Positions 11,401 to 19,421 of a stretch of DNA of 64,000 nucleotides are shown piece after piece (the first letter of the stretch is position 1; each line of letters opens with the position of its first letter). The stretch is taken from NCBI RefSeq assembly GCF_024753135.1, contig NZ_JANUGP010000016.1, positions 1 to 64,000 of the forward strand. Direction: 5' to 3'. Made by a program: the position numbers and the translations under genes. Source of the DNA: Streptomyces pyxinicus. Lineage in GTDB: Bacteria > Actinomycetota > Actinomycetes > Streptomycetales > Streptomycetaceae. The notes below the pieces were generated by a model. It saw only the letters and a program-made list of their open reading frames with translations. It was not told the DNA's origin and made no database searches.

Positions 11401-14254
11401 GGATCACCCTCTGCTGGGTGCCGCCGTGGAACGCGCCGGCGAGGACCAGGTGCTCTTCACCGGCAGGTGGTCGCTGGCGACCCATCCGTGGCTGGCCGAC
11501 CACGTCGTGCTCGGCACCCTCCTGCTGCCCGGAGCCGCCTTCGTCGAGCTGGTCACCCACGCCGGGCGTCACGTCGACTGCGCCCGCTTGGAAGAACTGG
11601 CCTTCCAGGCGCCGCTGGTGCTCTCGGAGAAGTCGGGGGTGGCGGTGCAGGTCGCGGTCGGCGCCGCCGACTCCACCGGTCGGCGTCCGGTCACGGTGCA
11701 CTCGCGGCGCACCGGGTCGGGCGCCGACAGCAGGTGGATCCTGCACGCGGAAGGCACGCTCGCCCCCGTCGGTACCGGCCCGGTGCCGGGCGACCTGAGG
11801 GTCTGGCCGCCGGCCGGCGCGGAGGCGGTCGAGGTGACCGGCCTCTACGCGCGGCTCGCCGAGCGCGGATACGCCTACGGGCCCGCCTTCGCCGGGATCC
11901 GTGCGCTGTGGCGGGACGGCGAGGACATGTACGGTGAGGTCGCGCTGCCGGACACGGTCCGTGCCGAGGCGGGGCGGTTCGGCCTGCACCCGGCGCTGCT
12001 GGACGCCGCCCTGCAGGTGCCGGTCGCCGGGCTGATCGACAGCGAGAGCGAGGCGGTGATGCCGTTCTCCTGGAACGGCATCACCGTGCACACCCGGGGA
12101 ACGAACTCGCTTCGGGTCGCTTTCCGGCGCAACGGCTCCGACTCCTCCACGATGCTGCTGACCGACGGCGCGGGCGACCCCGTCGCCTCCTTCGACTCCG
12201 TCGTCGCGAGGCCGGTCAGTCGTGCACAGCTGCGGAGCGCCGTGAACGCCGCGGCCGACACCGACGCCGACGACGGGAACTACCGCGTCACGTGGCGCGC
12301 GCTGCCCGGCGGCACGCGTACGCCGATCGACGGTACCTGGCTGGCGGTGGTCCCCGAGGGGCAGCCGGCCGAGGGCTGGGCCTCGGAGACCGTGCGCCGC
12401 CTCGCCGCCCACGCGCCGGATTTGGAGACCTGGGTCGTACCGTGCGGGAACCTCGACCGGGCGGCGCTGGCCCAGCGGCTCCGCGAGCTCGCGGCGAACG
12501 GAACGAGCCCGGTCGGGGTGCTGTCGCTGCTGGCCGAGGATGAGACGCCGTGCGAGGCCGCGGCGGCGCTGCCCCAAGGGCTCGCGGGCACGGTGGTGCT
12601 CACCCAGGCCCTGCTCGACGCCGAACTCGACGCCCCGGTCTGGGCGGTGACCCGGGGCGCGGTGGCGGCCGGTCCCCAGGACCGCATCGGCTCGCCCACC
12701 CAGGCGCTGGTCTGGGGATTCGGACGTGTCGCCGGGCTCGAACACCCGCGGCTCTGGGGCGGCCTGATCGATCTGCCGGAGACGGTGGACGACCACGCGG
12801 TCGCCGAACTGGCCGGTGTGCTCGCGGGCAACGGCGAGAACGAGGTCGCCGTACGCTCCCGGGCCGTCCTGGCCCGCCGTCTGGTCAGGGCGGCAGCGCC
12901 CGACCAGGAGCCGCCCGAGTGGCGGCCTCGCGGTACCGTGCTCGTGACGGGTGGCACGGGTGGCCTCGGTGCCGAAGTGGCCCGCTGGCTTGCCGACCGC
13001 GGTGCCGGACATCTGGTGCTCGCCAGCCGCAGCGGCGCCGAAGCGGCCGGGGCCCAGCGCCTGGTCGAGGAGCTGGCCGCCAGGGGCGTCTCGGTCTCGG
13101 TGACGGCCTGCGACATCACAGACCGGGCCGCCGTGGTCGAGTTGCTGGCCTCCGTTCCCGCCGAGCGCCCGCTGACCGCGGTCGTGCACGCCGCGGCCAG
13201 CCTCGACGGCGGCCCGATCGCCGACACGACGCTGACCGAGTTCGGCGACACCTTGGCCGCCAAGGTGCTCGGTGCGGCGCACCTCGACGAGCTGCTCGAC
13301 CACGACAGCATCGAGACCGTGCTGCTGTTCGGCTCCATCTCGGCGACCTGGGGCGTCGGCAACCAGTCCGCGTACTCGGCCGCCAACGCCTACCTCGATG
13401 CCCTGGCGCGGGAACGGCACGACCGCGGCGGCCGCACCGTCTCGGTGGCGTGGGGCCCGTGGGAGGCCGGAATGCCGGCCGAGAACGAGGAGATGGCCGA
13501 CTCGCTGCGCCGCGGAGGTCTGCCCCTGCTGCCGGTGGACTCCGGTCTGGCGACCCTGGACCGGATCGTCGCCGAGGACGAACCGTGCCCGGTCGTCGCA
13601 CGAGTCGAATGGGCCCGGTTCCATGCCCGCTTCACCTCACTGCGGCCCAGCCCGCTGCTGGCCGACCTGCCGGACGTCCGCCGGCTGCGGACGGCGGAGT
13701 CCCCGGCCTCGGCCGAACGCGGCGCGGCCCTGATCGAGAAGCTCGCCGCGCTGCCGGAGGAGGACCGGGAACCGGCCGTGCTCGATCTGGTCTGCACGCA
13801 CGTCGCGGCCGTGCTCGGCCACGACTCTCCGGAGGAAGTCGATCACAGGCGGGCCTTCAAGGACGTCGGCTTCGACTCGATGATCGCCGTCCAGCTGCGC
13901 AACCGGCTCAACGCGGCGACCGGGTTGCGGCTGCCGGTGACGCTGGTCTTCGACTACCCGAATCCGACGATCCTGGCCTCGTTCCTGCGCTCCGAGGTGG
14001 CCGCCGCCGTGCCGTCGCCGACGGACGCGGCGCTGGCCGAGTTCGACCGGCTGGAGGCGTCGCTCTCCGCACTGCCGACCGAGGAGACGGAAGTGCGCGA
14101 CGTGCTCGTCGGCCGGGCGCGAGACCTGCTGAGCCGGCTCACGGGCCCGGCGGAGGCGGCGAGCGCCGAGGGCGACGTGGCGACACTGACGGCGGCCTCC
14201 GACGACGAACTGTTCAGTTTCATCAACACGCAGCTCGGCCGCCGGGACGAGTGA
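2453..14254 (+). CDS. Bimodular type I PKS: KS-AT-DH-ER-KR-ACP / KS-AT-DH-KR-ACP
   Basis: A 3933-residue protein starting at ATG 2453 with a coiled-coil docking segment (residues 1-32). The frame is open upstream to 1427, but that part has no PKS homology. Module A: KS (Cys206 in VDTACSSSL, His341), AT (Ser648 in GQSCG, VAGH at 746-749), DH (His946 in HxxxGxxxxP, Asp1116), ER (NADPH loop near 1528, Val1439 at the position tied to 2R methyl stereochemistry), KR (Tyr1859, SDD at 1802-1804, so B-type), ACP (Ser2023). Module B: KS (Cys2256), AT (Ser2713 in GHSQG, YASH at 2812-2815, methylmalonyl type), DH (His3017), KR (Tyr3641, Trp3633, no LDD, so A-type), ACP (Ser3809). Residues about 3860-3933 form a C-terminal docking region. 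It should extend the chain by one fully reduced unit and then one hydroxyl or alkene unit, and pass it to the next protein. Confidence 0.95.
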   Translation: MENEDKLRQYLKLVTSDLYQARKKITEREAQDTEPIAIVSMACRLPGDVWSPEDLWELVSSGTDAIGDSPTDRGWDMDSIYDPEPGKPGKTYTREGGFMSGLADFDADFFGISPREALAMDPQQRIVLEAAWESFERAGIDPETLRGTETGVFIGSNTHDYVPLTVTAPREVDGYLLLGNAPSVLSGRVAYTFGLEGPAVTVDTACSSSLVAMDYAIRALRRGESTMALAGGVASMCSPLVMVDFSRQRGIAPNGRCKAYADTADGTGWSEGVGLVLLERLSDAQANGHPVLAVIRGSAINQDGASNGLTAPNGPSQQRVIQAALADGQVPMEQVDLVEGHGTGTRLGDPIEAQALLATYGRKKKNGEPLWLGSLKSNVGHTQAAAGVAGVIKAVMAMRHGVLPKTLHVDEPTHEVDWSVGGVEVLTENRPWPENEWPRRAGVSSFGMSGTNAHVIIEEAPAPEAVEAEPVSTQPTALPFLLSARTPQALAGQATRLRDWLAEEDVALLDVAKSLALRRVTFEHRAAVVAGNKEDLLAQLDLLAGGGSGATAVVGTESRGLTAVMFPGQGSQRTGMGAQLAAAFPVFATAYSEVLGRLDPELPRIIAEGGPTLDRPEYAHPALFAIEVALYRLVESWGLHPDHLLGQSCGDIAAAHVAGVLSLEDAATMVTARARLIQTSAAGVMVSVAAGADVVEPVIADFEGVSLAGINSPGSVTLSGLEGPVETAVARLTELGHSCRTLRVGVAGHSVTMEPIQAQFRAVVETLTYSPPTIPLVVPAEVLCTPEFWVRQMRDPVDLVGGVARLRERGVTRLVELSPAASMSSDVRKCYGDESVVVTPSLRSRRDEVECIAVAMATLHAAGVEVDWAAFFAGTGARSVDLPTYAFQHERFWLETSHVGGHDLSSVGLRSVDAPLLGAGVSLANDGGFLCTGRLSLSAQPWLADHALFGRTLLPGTAFVEFALRAADQVGCELVEDLTIEAPLLLERGGVALQIVVGEPEESTDRRSITIWSQQQDPDSPDTEAAWTRHAGGFVSGTAGVRRDDPEMAEWPPAGVEEVELGDFYETFAAAGYGYGPVFRGLKAAWLRDGEIFAEVALPEHVGDAGAYGMHPALLDAALHAIAVTGATEGVVPFVWSGVRLHAVGASALRVRLTPVGTDAVALLVADGTGRTVLSVDSLTLRSATAEQIAESTSQAHGPLYEIEWVPAGEAEASSPAGWANLSGGAPTTGTAYDGFPALRAALDAGGEVPTVVLAAPGPDHDHDVAASVHSGVNRMLELVRHWLADERLAASRLVLVTRGALATYEGEHVGDLTGAALHGLFRSARAENPGRLVQVDLAPGEPDTAVEAALSAGEDEVAVRAGTTLVPRLVRVSSSTTLTVPAETAAWRLSAPRPGTFDGLALIESPEAAAPLAEGEVRISVRAAGLNFRDVMSTLGLVRGQEVLGGEAAGVVTEVGPGVTGLEPGDRVMGLFFGPFGPVAVGDHRMVVPIPDGWSYLQASTVPITYLTAYFGLVDVADLQPGESVLVHAAAGGVGMAAVQLATHLGAEIFATAGPAKWAAVRELGIPGERVSNSRTAQFESDLLGATDGRGVDVVLNSLTNELVDASLRLLPRGGRFVEMGKTDIRDADWAAEAFPGVRYQAFDLLAVAPERVHEMLTELLDLFDRGALTLPPTTTWDVRRAPDALRFLSQARHIGKIALTVPVPADPAGTVLVTGASGALGGLVARHLVAEHGVRNLVLVSRRGPDAPGATEFAAELTGLGASVTTAACDVSDRASLLGVLAAIPAEHPLTAVVHIAGISDDGVVGSLTTEQVDTVLRPKVDAGWLLHELTKDLDLSAFVLFSSAVGAFGAPGQANYAAANAFLDALARHRRALGLPAVSLDWGLWAATSHMTTSLKEADWERMARAGIKPLSDEEGLSLFDAALTVGAPVVLPVRLDLAAFRGEVPPLLRHQVSGRVRRAAVASGGGAGSWTRRLLARPPAARHRIVLDALAAETAAVLGHASASKLPPDRTFKDIGFDSLASVELRNRITAFTGLRLPATVVFDYPDLTSLTEYVLGEVVSAGSSASAAPARAAADTGGDAIAIVGMACRYGGGVDSPEALWAMVEEGRDAATEFPSDRGWNLAELFDPEPGRSGTTNARAAGFLHGATEFDPEFFGISPREATAMDPQQRLLLESAWEAFERAGIDPVALRGTKTGVFVGLSAHDYGNLLALESRGLDGHLLTGTAPSVASGRIAYEFGLEGPALTVDTACSSSLTTLHMAAQALRTGESDLALAGGVAVMSTPVVFQEFALQGGLSADGRCRAFGADADGTGWAEGVGLLVLERLSDARRNGHQVLAVVKGSAVNQDGASNGLTAPNGRSQQRVIREALANAGVSAADVDVVEGHGTGTRLGDPIEAQALLATYGREHTEETPLWLGSLKSNLGHAQAAAGVAGVIKMVQALRHGLLPRTLNAEEPTPHVDWSDGAVKLLTEAQEWPERDRPRLGAVSAFGISGTNVHVVLEQAPEPEGPPAPHAPGQVLAQSVKPFVLSARGAAALRDQAARLGAHLAEHPEVDLDALGRSLGGRATLEHRAVVLAEDLGTLTAGLTAIAGGTTDSHEDVVLGNGGDTNQPVFVFAGQGGQWSGMALDLWNTSPLFAAAMTECDAALAPHVDWNGASLSDVLTGAPGAPSLERVDVVQPVLFAVMVSLARLWRSLGVEPAAVVGHSQGEIAAAVVAGVLTPADGARIAGLRSRLIAGLTERGGMGWIGLPVARVRERLADYPGLGVAAVNGPRSVVVSGAADELRSLCAALAAEEVPVRTLLVDYASHSNAVEELHAELVDALADVVPAEAEVPFYSTVTGGRVDGTDLNADYWYRNLRETVRFSAAVEALLDDGHSCFVELSAHPALVDAVEAVAEARDAEVAASWSLRRNGGDVAFTRSLATAFVHGATVGWGKAFPAGGRIDLPTYAFQHRRLWVEPAGAVTASAADLGLVSADHPLLGAAVERAGEDQVLFTGRWSLATHPWLADHVVLGTLLLPGAAFVELVTHAGRHVDCARLEELAFQAPLVLSEKSGVAVQVAVGAADSTGRRPVTVHSRRTGSGADSRWILHAEGTLAPVGTGPVPGDLRVWPPAGAEAVEVTGLYARLAERGYAYGPAFAGIRALWRDGEDMYGEVALPDTVRAEAGRFGLHPALLDAALQVPVAGLIDSESEAVMPFSWNGITVHTRGTNSLRVAFRRNGSDSSTMLLTDGAGDPVASFDSVVARPVSRAQLRSAVNAAADTDADDGNYRVTWRALPGGTRTPIDGTWLAVVPEGQPAEGWASETVRRLAAHAPDLETWVVPCGNLDRAALAQRLRELAANGTSPVGVLSLLAEDETPCEAAAALPQGLAGTVVLTQALLDAELDAPVWAVTRGAVAAGPQDRIGSPTQALVWGFGRVAGLEHPRLWGGLIDLPETVDDHAVAELAGVLAGNGENEVAVRSRAVLARRLVRAAAPDQEPPEWRPRGTVLVTGGTGGLGAEVARWLADRGAGHLVLASRSGAEAAGAQRLVEELAARGVSVSVTACDITDRAAVVELLASVPAERPLTAVVHAAASLDGGPIADTTLTEFGDTLAAKVLGAAHLDELLDHDSIETVLLFGSISATWGVGNQSAYSAANAYLDALARERHDRGGRTVSVAWGPWEAGMPAENEEMADSLRRGGLPLLPVDSGLATLDRIVAEDEPCPVVARVEWARFHARFTSLRPSPLLADLPDVRRLRTAESPASAERGAALIEKLAALPEEDREPAVLDLVCTHVAAVLGHDSPEEVDHRRAFKDVGFDSMIAVQLRNRLNAATGLRLPVTLVFDYPNPTILASFLRSEVAAAVPSPTDAALAEFDRLEASLSALPTEETEVRDVLVGRARDLLSRLTGPAEAASAEGDVATLTAASDDELFSFINTQLGRRDE

Positions 14255-14308
14255 TCCCCGTACGCACGTGGAACGTGCCGGGGCGTCGGACGAGAGGTCG
14301 AGGAGCAG

Positions 14309-17300
14309 ATGGACGACAACGATCACAAACTGCGGCACTACCTGAACCTGGTCACGGCAGACCTCGTACAGGCCCGCAAGCGGTCGGAGGAGCTGGAGCG
14401 GCGGGTCGGCGAGCCGATCGCGATCGTCGGCATGGCATGCCGCTATCCGGGCGGCGTGCGCTCACCGGAGGATCTGTGGGAGCTGGCGGTCACCGGGCGG
14501 GACGCGATCACCCCGTTCCCCCAGGACCGGGGCTGGGACCTCGACTCGCTCTACGACCCCGACCCCGGTCGCCCGGGTACCAGCTACACCCGGCAGGGCG
14601 GCTTCCTGAGCGACGTCGCGGACTTCGACGCGCAGTTCTGGGGCATCTCGCCCCGTGAGGCCACCGCCCTGGATCCACAGCAGCGGCTGCTGCTGGAGAC
14701 GTCGTGGCAGGCCCTGGAGCGGGCCCGGATCGATCCGCACTCGCTGCACGGCAGCGAGACCGGGGTGTTCGTGGGCCCGAGTGTGACCGACTACGCGGCC
14801 CTGTTGGCGCGCTACCCGGCCGGTTTCGAAGGGCTCCTGCTCGGCGGCCTGGCAGGAGCGATCATCTCGGGCAGGATCTCCTACCTTCTGGGGCTGGAGG
14901 GTCCGGCGGTGACCCTCGACACCGGCTGTTCCTCGTCGCTCACCGCCCTGCACCTCGCGGCGGGAGCGCTGCGCGCCGGGGACTGCTCACTCGCCCTGGT
15001 CGGTGGCGTTTCCGTGTTGGCCACGCCGGGCTCGTTCGTCGAGTTCAGCACCCAGCGCGGGCTCGCTGCGGACGGCCGGTGCAAGTCCTTCGGCGACGCC
15101 GCGGACGGCACGGCCTGGGCGGAGGGTGTCGGCTTGGTCGTGGTCGAGCGGCTTTCCGACGCCCGCCGCCACCGGCACCCGGTGCTGGCGGTGCTGCGCG
15201 GCTCGGCCATCAACCAGGACGGGGCGTCGAACGGGCTGACCGCGCCGAGTGGCCCGTCCCAGCAGCGGGTGATCCGGCGCGCGCTGGCCGCGGCCGGGCT
15301 CACGTCCTCCGACGTCGACGCCGTCGAGGCACACGGTACCGGCACGACACTGGGCGACCCGATCGAGGCCCAGGCGCTGCTGGCCACATACGGGCGTGAC
15401 AGGCGGCCCGGCCGTCCGCTGTTCCTGGGGTCGCTCAAGTCCAACCTGGGCCACAGCCAGTCCGCCGCCGGCGTGGGCGGTCTGATCAAGACGGTGATGT
15501 CGCTCCGGCACGGCACGCTGGCACCGACGCTGCACGCCGACCCGCCGTCCACCGAGGTCGACTGGACGGCCGGCGACATCGAACTCCTGCAGGAGTCTCG
15601 GCCGTGGCCGGAGACGGGGGACCGGCCACGGCGTGCGGCGGTCTCCGCCTTCGGTATCGGCGGCACCAACGCGCACGCCATCCTCGAAGCGGTGCCCGAG
15701 GACGACCCCGGAAGGGAGGGCGACGGCGTCGCGCACCGCACGCTCGCGGCCGTTCCGTGGCTGGTCTCCGGCCGCACGGCGGCCGCGATGCGCGCCCAGG
15801 CCGCGCGGCTGGCCGCCTTCCTGACGGACCGGGCCGAGCCGGCCGACCCCACCGACGTCGGATACTCACTGGCCACCACGCGTGCCGCCCTGGACAGCCG
15901 CGGCGTCGTCGTGGCCGCCGATCGGGACGACCTGCTCGCCGGGCTCGGCGCACTCGCCGGGGGCACACCGCACGCCGCGGTCACGACAGGCACCACCGTG
16001 CGCGGACGGCTGGCCTTCCTGTTCACCGGCCAGGGGGCGCAGAAGCCGGGCATGGGCCGCGAGCTGTACGCGGAGCACCCCGTCTTCGCCGAGGCGTTCG
16101 ACGCCGTCTGCGCGCACCTGGACGGTCCGCTCGGGCGTTCGCTGCGTGACCTGACCTTCGCCGGGGACGACCCGCCGGACCTGCTCGACCGCACCGGATT
16201 CGCCCAGCCGGCCCTCTTCGCCGTCGAGACCGCGCTGTTCCGGCTCGTCGAGTCGTGGGGTGTACGCCCGGACTTCGTCGCGGGGCATTCCATCGGCGAG
16301 GTCACTGCCGCGCACGTGGCCGGGATACTGTCGCTTGAGGACGCCTGCGCGTTGGTCGCCGCCCGGGCGCGCCTCATGCAGGACATGCCTCCCGGCGGCG
16401 CGATGGTCGCTGTCCGTGCGGCCGAAGAAGACATCCTGCCGATGCTCGATCAGCTGACCGGCCTCGTGTCCGTGGCCGCGGTGAACGGTCCCGCCTCGGT
16501 GGTGCTCTCCGGCGACGAGAAGACACTCGCCACGCTGACGGCGACGCTCGCCGACAAGGGTCTCCGCCCGCGCGGACTGCGGGTGAGTCACGCCTTCCAC
16601 TCACCGCGGATCGACCCGATCCTGGCCGGCTTCCGGTCGGCGATCGAAAGCCTCTCGTACGCCGCGCCGCGCATCCCGATCGTGCCGCTCGCACCGGGCG
16701 GGGCGGACCGGGGCGAGCGGATGCGTTCGGCGGACTACTGGGTCGCGCAGGCCCGTGAGGCGGTGCGGTTCCACGACGGTGTCGTGCGCCTGAGCGAGGC
16801 CGGTGTCACCACCTTCCTGGAGCTCGGGCCGGGCGGGGTCCTCGCCGCCCTCGGCCGGGACTGCCTGCCGCCGGCCGGTCCGGGCATGCCCGAGCGGGTC
16901 TTCGTGCCGACGCTGCGTCAGGGCCGGGCCGAGCCCGCCGCACTGCTGGACGCGGTGGCCGCCCTTTTCGTCCGCGGCGTGCCGGTCGACTGGCGCGCGG
17001 TCTACGCGGGCTCCGGCGCCGCCCAGCTCGACCTGCCCACGTACGCCTTCCAGCGCCGCCGTTACTGGCTGGTCGATCACCTGCCGATCGGGGCGAGTCT
17101 GCTGGCCGACCAAGGGGTCGTCGGCGGGACGGGCGCCCCGCTGTCGGACGCGGTGACGGCCGAGACGGTCCCCGGGATCCCCTCCGTACGCGCCACGATG
17201 GCCGATCGCCCGCGCCAGGAGTGGGCGGAGATCCTGCTCGCCGCGGTGCGCGACCAAGCGGCACAGCTGATGGGCTACGACGCGCCCGAGGACGTGGACC

Positions 17301-18403
17301 CCCAGCGGGGCTTCGCCGAGCTGGGCTTCGACTCGCTGACCGCAGTCTGGCTCACCGAGCGCCTGAGAGCCGTCACCGGGCTGGAGCTGTCCCGGACACT
17401 GGTCATCGACTGGCCGACGCCGCACGCCTTGGCGACACATCTGGCCGACCGGTTCGCCGCGCTCGGCGACCTCGAGACACCACCGGCCGCCCCCGCCGCC
17501 GCACCGGCGCGTCCGACGCCGGCGGGCGCGGACCGGGCGACGCCGCCCGCGACCGATCCGCTGCCGGTCCTCTTCGCCCAGGCGTGCGCGCAGAACCAGG
17601 TGAAGGACGGGTTGGAGCTGTTGGCCGTCGCCGCCCGGATGCGCGTGGGTGCCGGCTCGCCCCATATGCGGGAACCGGTCAGGTTCTCCCAGGGGTTCGC
17701 GGGCCCGACCCTGGTCTGCGTCCCGTCCGTGATGGCCCCCTCCAATGTCTACCAGTACGCTCGGACGGCCGACACGCTGCGTACGACGCACAACATGGCT
17801 GTGCTGTCGTTGCCGGGCTACGCCGACCACGAGTCCCTTCACCGCACCCGGACCGATCTGGTGGCTGCGGTCGCCGAGACGGTGCTCTCCCACGTGACCG
17901 GCCCCTACGTCCTCGTCGGATACTCCTCCGGCGGCTGGATCGCACACGCGGCAGCCGCCCGGCTCAAGGATCTCGGCACCCCACCGGAGTCACTCGTGCT
18001 GCTGGACAGCCACCTGCCGGGCAGTACGGGTCTGGCCGAGATCCAGTTCGACCTGCTCGGCGACGCGTATGCCGAATGGACCGCGACGCAGCCGCCGCGC
18101 GGCGCCGAACTGACCGCGATGGCGCACCACCTCCAGTTGTTCGACGACTGGGCACCGACCGACATCGACGGCGTGTCGACGCTGCTGCTGCGTGCCACCG
18201 GACGGATGGGCGGCCAGCCCCGCACGGGCGAGCACTGGCGGGCCCACTGGGGCCCCGACCATGACACCATCGACGTGCCCGGCACCCACCTGAGCATGAT
18301 CGACGAACACGCCGCGAGCACCGCCTCGGCAATCAGCAGCTGGCTGGCCCGGCGGCCCGTCCGTCCCCGGCACACCGACTCGATCAGGCAGGACGCCCCG
18401 TGA
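14309..18403 (+). CDS. Terminal type I PKS: KS-AT-ACP-TE
   Basis: A 1364-residue protein that opens with a docking helix very like that of the preceding PKS. The KS has Cys207 in LDTGCSSSL (Gly replaces the usual Ala), with EAHGTGT and NLGHSQ intact. The AT has Ser661 in GHSIG and HAFH at 761-764, predicting malonyl-CoA. The ACP serine is Ser1009 in GFDSL. The thioesterase shows Ser1206 in GYSSGG, Asp1233 and His1327. There is no KR, DH or ER, so the last unit should keep a beta-keto group before release as an acid, lactone or cyclised enol. The gap from the previous PKS is only 54 bases. The stop overlaps a GTG that could extend the methyltransferase gene, pointing to one operon. Confidence 0.95.
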   Translation: MDDNDHKLRHYLNLVTADLVQARKRSEELERRVGEPIAIVGMACRYPGGVRSPEDLWELAVTGRDAITPFPQDRGWDLDSLYDPDPGRPGTSYTRQGGFLSDVADFDAQFWGISPREATALDPQQRLLLETSWQALERARIDPHSLHGSETGVFVGPSVTDYAALLARYPAGFEGLLLGGLAGAIISGRISYLLGLEGPAVTLDTGCSSSLTALHLAAGALRAGDCSLALVGGVSVLATPGSFVEFSTQRGLAADGRCKSFGDAADGTAWAEGVGLVVVERLSDARRHRHPVLAVLRGSAINQDGASNGLTAPSGPSQQRVIRRALAAAGLTSSDVDAVEAHGTGTTLGDPIEAQALLATYGRDRRPGRPLFLGSLKSNLGHSQSAAGVGGLIKTVMSLRHGTLAPTLHADPPSTEVDWTAGDIELLQESRPWPETGDRPRRAAVSAFGIGGTNAHAILEAVPEDDPGREGDGVAHRTLAAVPWLVSGRTAAAMRAQAARLAAFLTDRAEPADPTDVGYSLATTRAALDSRGVVVAADRDDLLAGLGALAGGTPHAAVTTGTTVRGRLAFLFTGQGAQKPGMGRELYAEHPVFAEAFDAVCAHLDGPLGRSLRDLTFAGDDPPDLLDRTGFAQPALFAVETALFRLVESWGVRPDFVAGHSIGEVTAAHVAGILSLEDACALVAARARLMQDMPPGGAMVAVRAAEEDILPMLDQLTGLVSVAAVNGPASVVLSGDEKTLATLTATLADKGLRPRGLRVSHAFHSPRIDPILAGFRSAIESLSYAAPRIPIVPLAPGGADRGERMRSADYWVAQAREAVRFHDGVVRLSEAGVTTFLELGPGGVLAALGRDCLPPAGPGMPERVFVPTLRQGRAEPAALLDAVAALFVRGVPVDWRAVYAGSGAAQLDLPTYAFQRRRYWLVDHLPIGASLLADQGVVGGTGAPLSDAVTAETVPGIPSVRATMADRPRQEWAEILLAAVRDQAAQLMGYDAPEDVDPQRGFAELGFDSLTAVWLTERLRAVTGLELSRTLVIDWPTPHALATHLADRFAALGDLETPPAAPAAAPARPTPAGADRATPPATDPLPVLFAQACAQNQVKDGLELLAVAARMRVGAGSPHMREPVRFSQGFAGPTLVCVPSVMAPSNVYQYARTADTLRTTHNMAVLSLPGYADHESLHRTRTDLVAAVAETVLSHVTGPYVLVGYSSGGWIAHAAAARLKDLGTPPESLVLLDSHLPGSTGLAEIQFDLLGDAYAEWTATQPPRGAELTAMAHHLQLFDDWAPTDIDGVSTLLLRATGRMGGQPRTGEHWRAHWGPDHDTIDVPGTHLSMIDEHAASTASAISSWLARRPVRPRHTDSIRQDAP

Positions 18404-18474
18404 CCGACACACGCCGGTCGAACAGCCCCGCACGCGGACACGCGGCTACTGATCACGCCATGGAGGAGAAGGAC

Positions 18475-19305
18475 ATGACTGACCACATGGATGCCCAGCC
18501 GGAGCGGGTCTCGGACTTCTACGACGTGTTCACCCACATGTTCCTGCGTTTCTGGGGTGAGAACTTCCACTATGGATACTGGCTTTCCGACGAGGACGAC
18601 AGTTCCGTGGACGTCGCCACGGATCGGCTCACCGACGTGCTCATCGAGCAACTGGGGCTGCGGCCCGGCCAGCGGATGCTCGATGTCGGCTGCGGTATCG
18701 GAACGCCCGCGCTCCGCCTGGCCGGTACGGTCGAGGCGGACATCACCGGCGTCACGATCAACTCGGGACAGGCGCGGGAGGCCAATGCCCGCGCCGCGGC
18801 GGCGGGCCTGTCCCATCGCGTCCGGTTCGATCACGCCGACGCGATGGCGCTGCCCTATCCCGACGCCTCGTTCGACGTGGCCTGGGCGTTCGAATCGCTC
18901 CTGCACATGGAGCGTTCCCGCGCGCTGGCGGAGATGAAGCGGGTGCTGCGCCCCGGCGGCCGCCTGGTGATCGCCGACACCTGCCAACGCGAGCCGATCA
19001 GGCCGGAGTACCAGGACGTACTCGACGACGCGAAGGGGAAGTTCGCCATCGTCGAGCTTCCCGGCATCGACGACTACCGGGCCCTGATCACCGACGCGGG
19101 CCTGAAGCTGGACGAGCTGCTGGACGTCAGTGAGCACACCAGGCGGACACTGCGGATCATGGCCGACGGCGCGAGCGAGCACCGTAGCTCCCTGGAGGAG
19201 CAGTTCGGTGACGCGGCCCGGCAGTTGATCGAGGTCCTGGTCCACCCGATCTCCGCGCTGCCGGAGTTCGGCTACCTGGTGGCCACGGCGCACAAGACGC
19301 CGTAA
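18475..19305 (+). CDS. SAM-dependent methyltransferase of the PKS cluster
   Basis: A 276-residue class I methyltransferase. The SAM-binding glycine motif is MLDVGCGIGTPALRLA near residues 65-80, with the acidic strand-2 and HADAMALPYPDASFD motifs after it. The opening FYDVFTHMF and the HYGYW stretch are like natural-product O- and C-methyltransferases of the RebM / rifamycin Orf14 type. The ATG at 18475 follows a strong GGAGGAGAAGG. A GTG at 18400 overlapping the PKS stop is a possible longer start adding 25 poorly conserved-looking residues. Position as the last gene of the PKS operon suggests it methylates the released polyketide, perhaps at the enolisable terminal beta-keto group. The site is not shown by the sequence. 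Confidence 0.85.
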   Translation: MTDHMDAQPERVSDFYDVFTHMFLRFWGENFHYGYWLSDEDDSSVDVATDRLTDVLIEQLGLRPGQRMLDVGCGIGTPALRLAGTVEADITGVTINSGQAREANARAAAAGLSHRVRFDHADAMALPYPDASFDVAWAFESLLHMERSRALAEMKRVLRPGGRLVIADTCQREPIRPEYQDVLDDAKGKFAIVELPGIDDYRALITDAGLKLDELLDVSEHTRRTLRIMADGASEHRSSLEEQFGDAARQLIEVLVHPISALPEFGYLVATAHKTP

Positions 19306-19421
19306 GCGCGTCGCCGGCCGTCGAAGCGGGGAGAGCGGCCGAGCGCGAGGGTCGCCGGGCCGGCCGATCACTCGCCGAGCGCTCCGCCGCACCGATGTGA
19401 CTGAGCCTTTCAGTTGGCCAG

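Noticed and set aside
8939..13624. 1561-residue open frame on the minus strand inside the PKS gene
   Set aside because: It is a mirror frame of the PKS coding strand in GC-rich DNA, with Gly/Arg/His-rich content and no domain.
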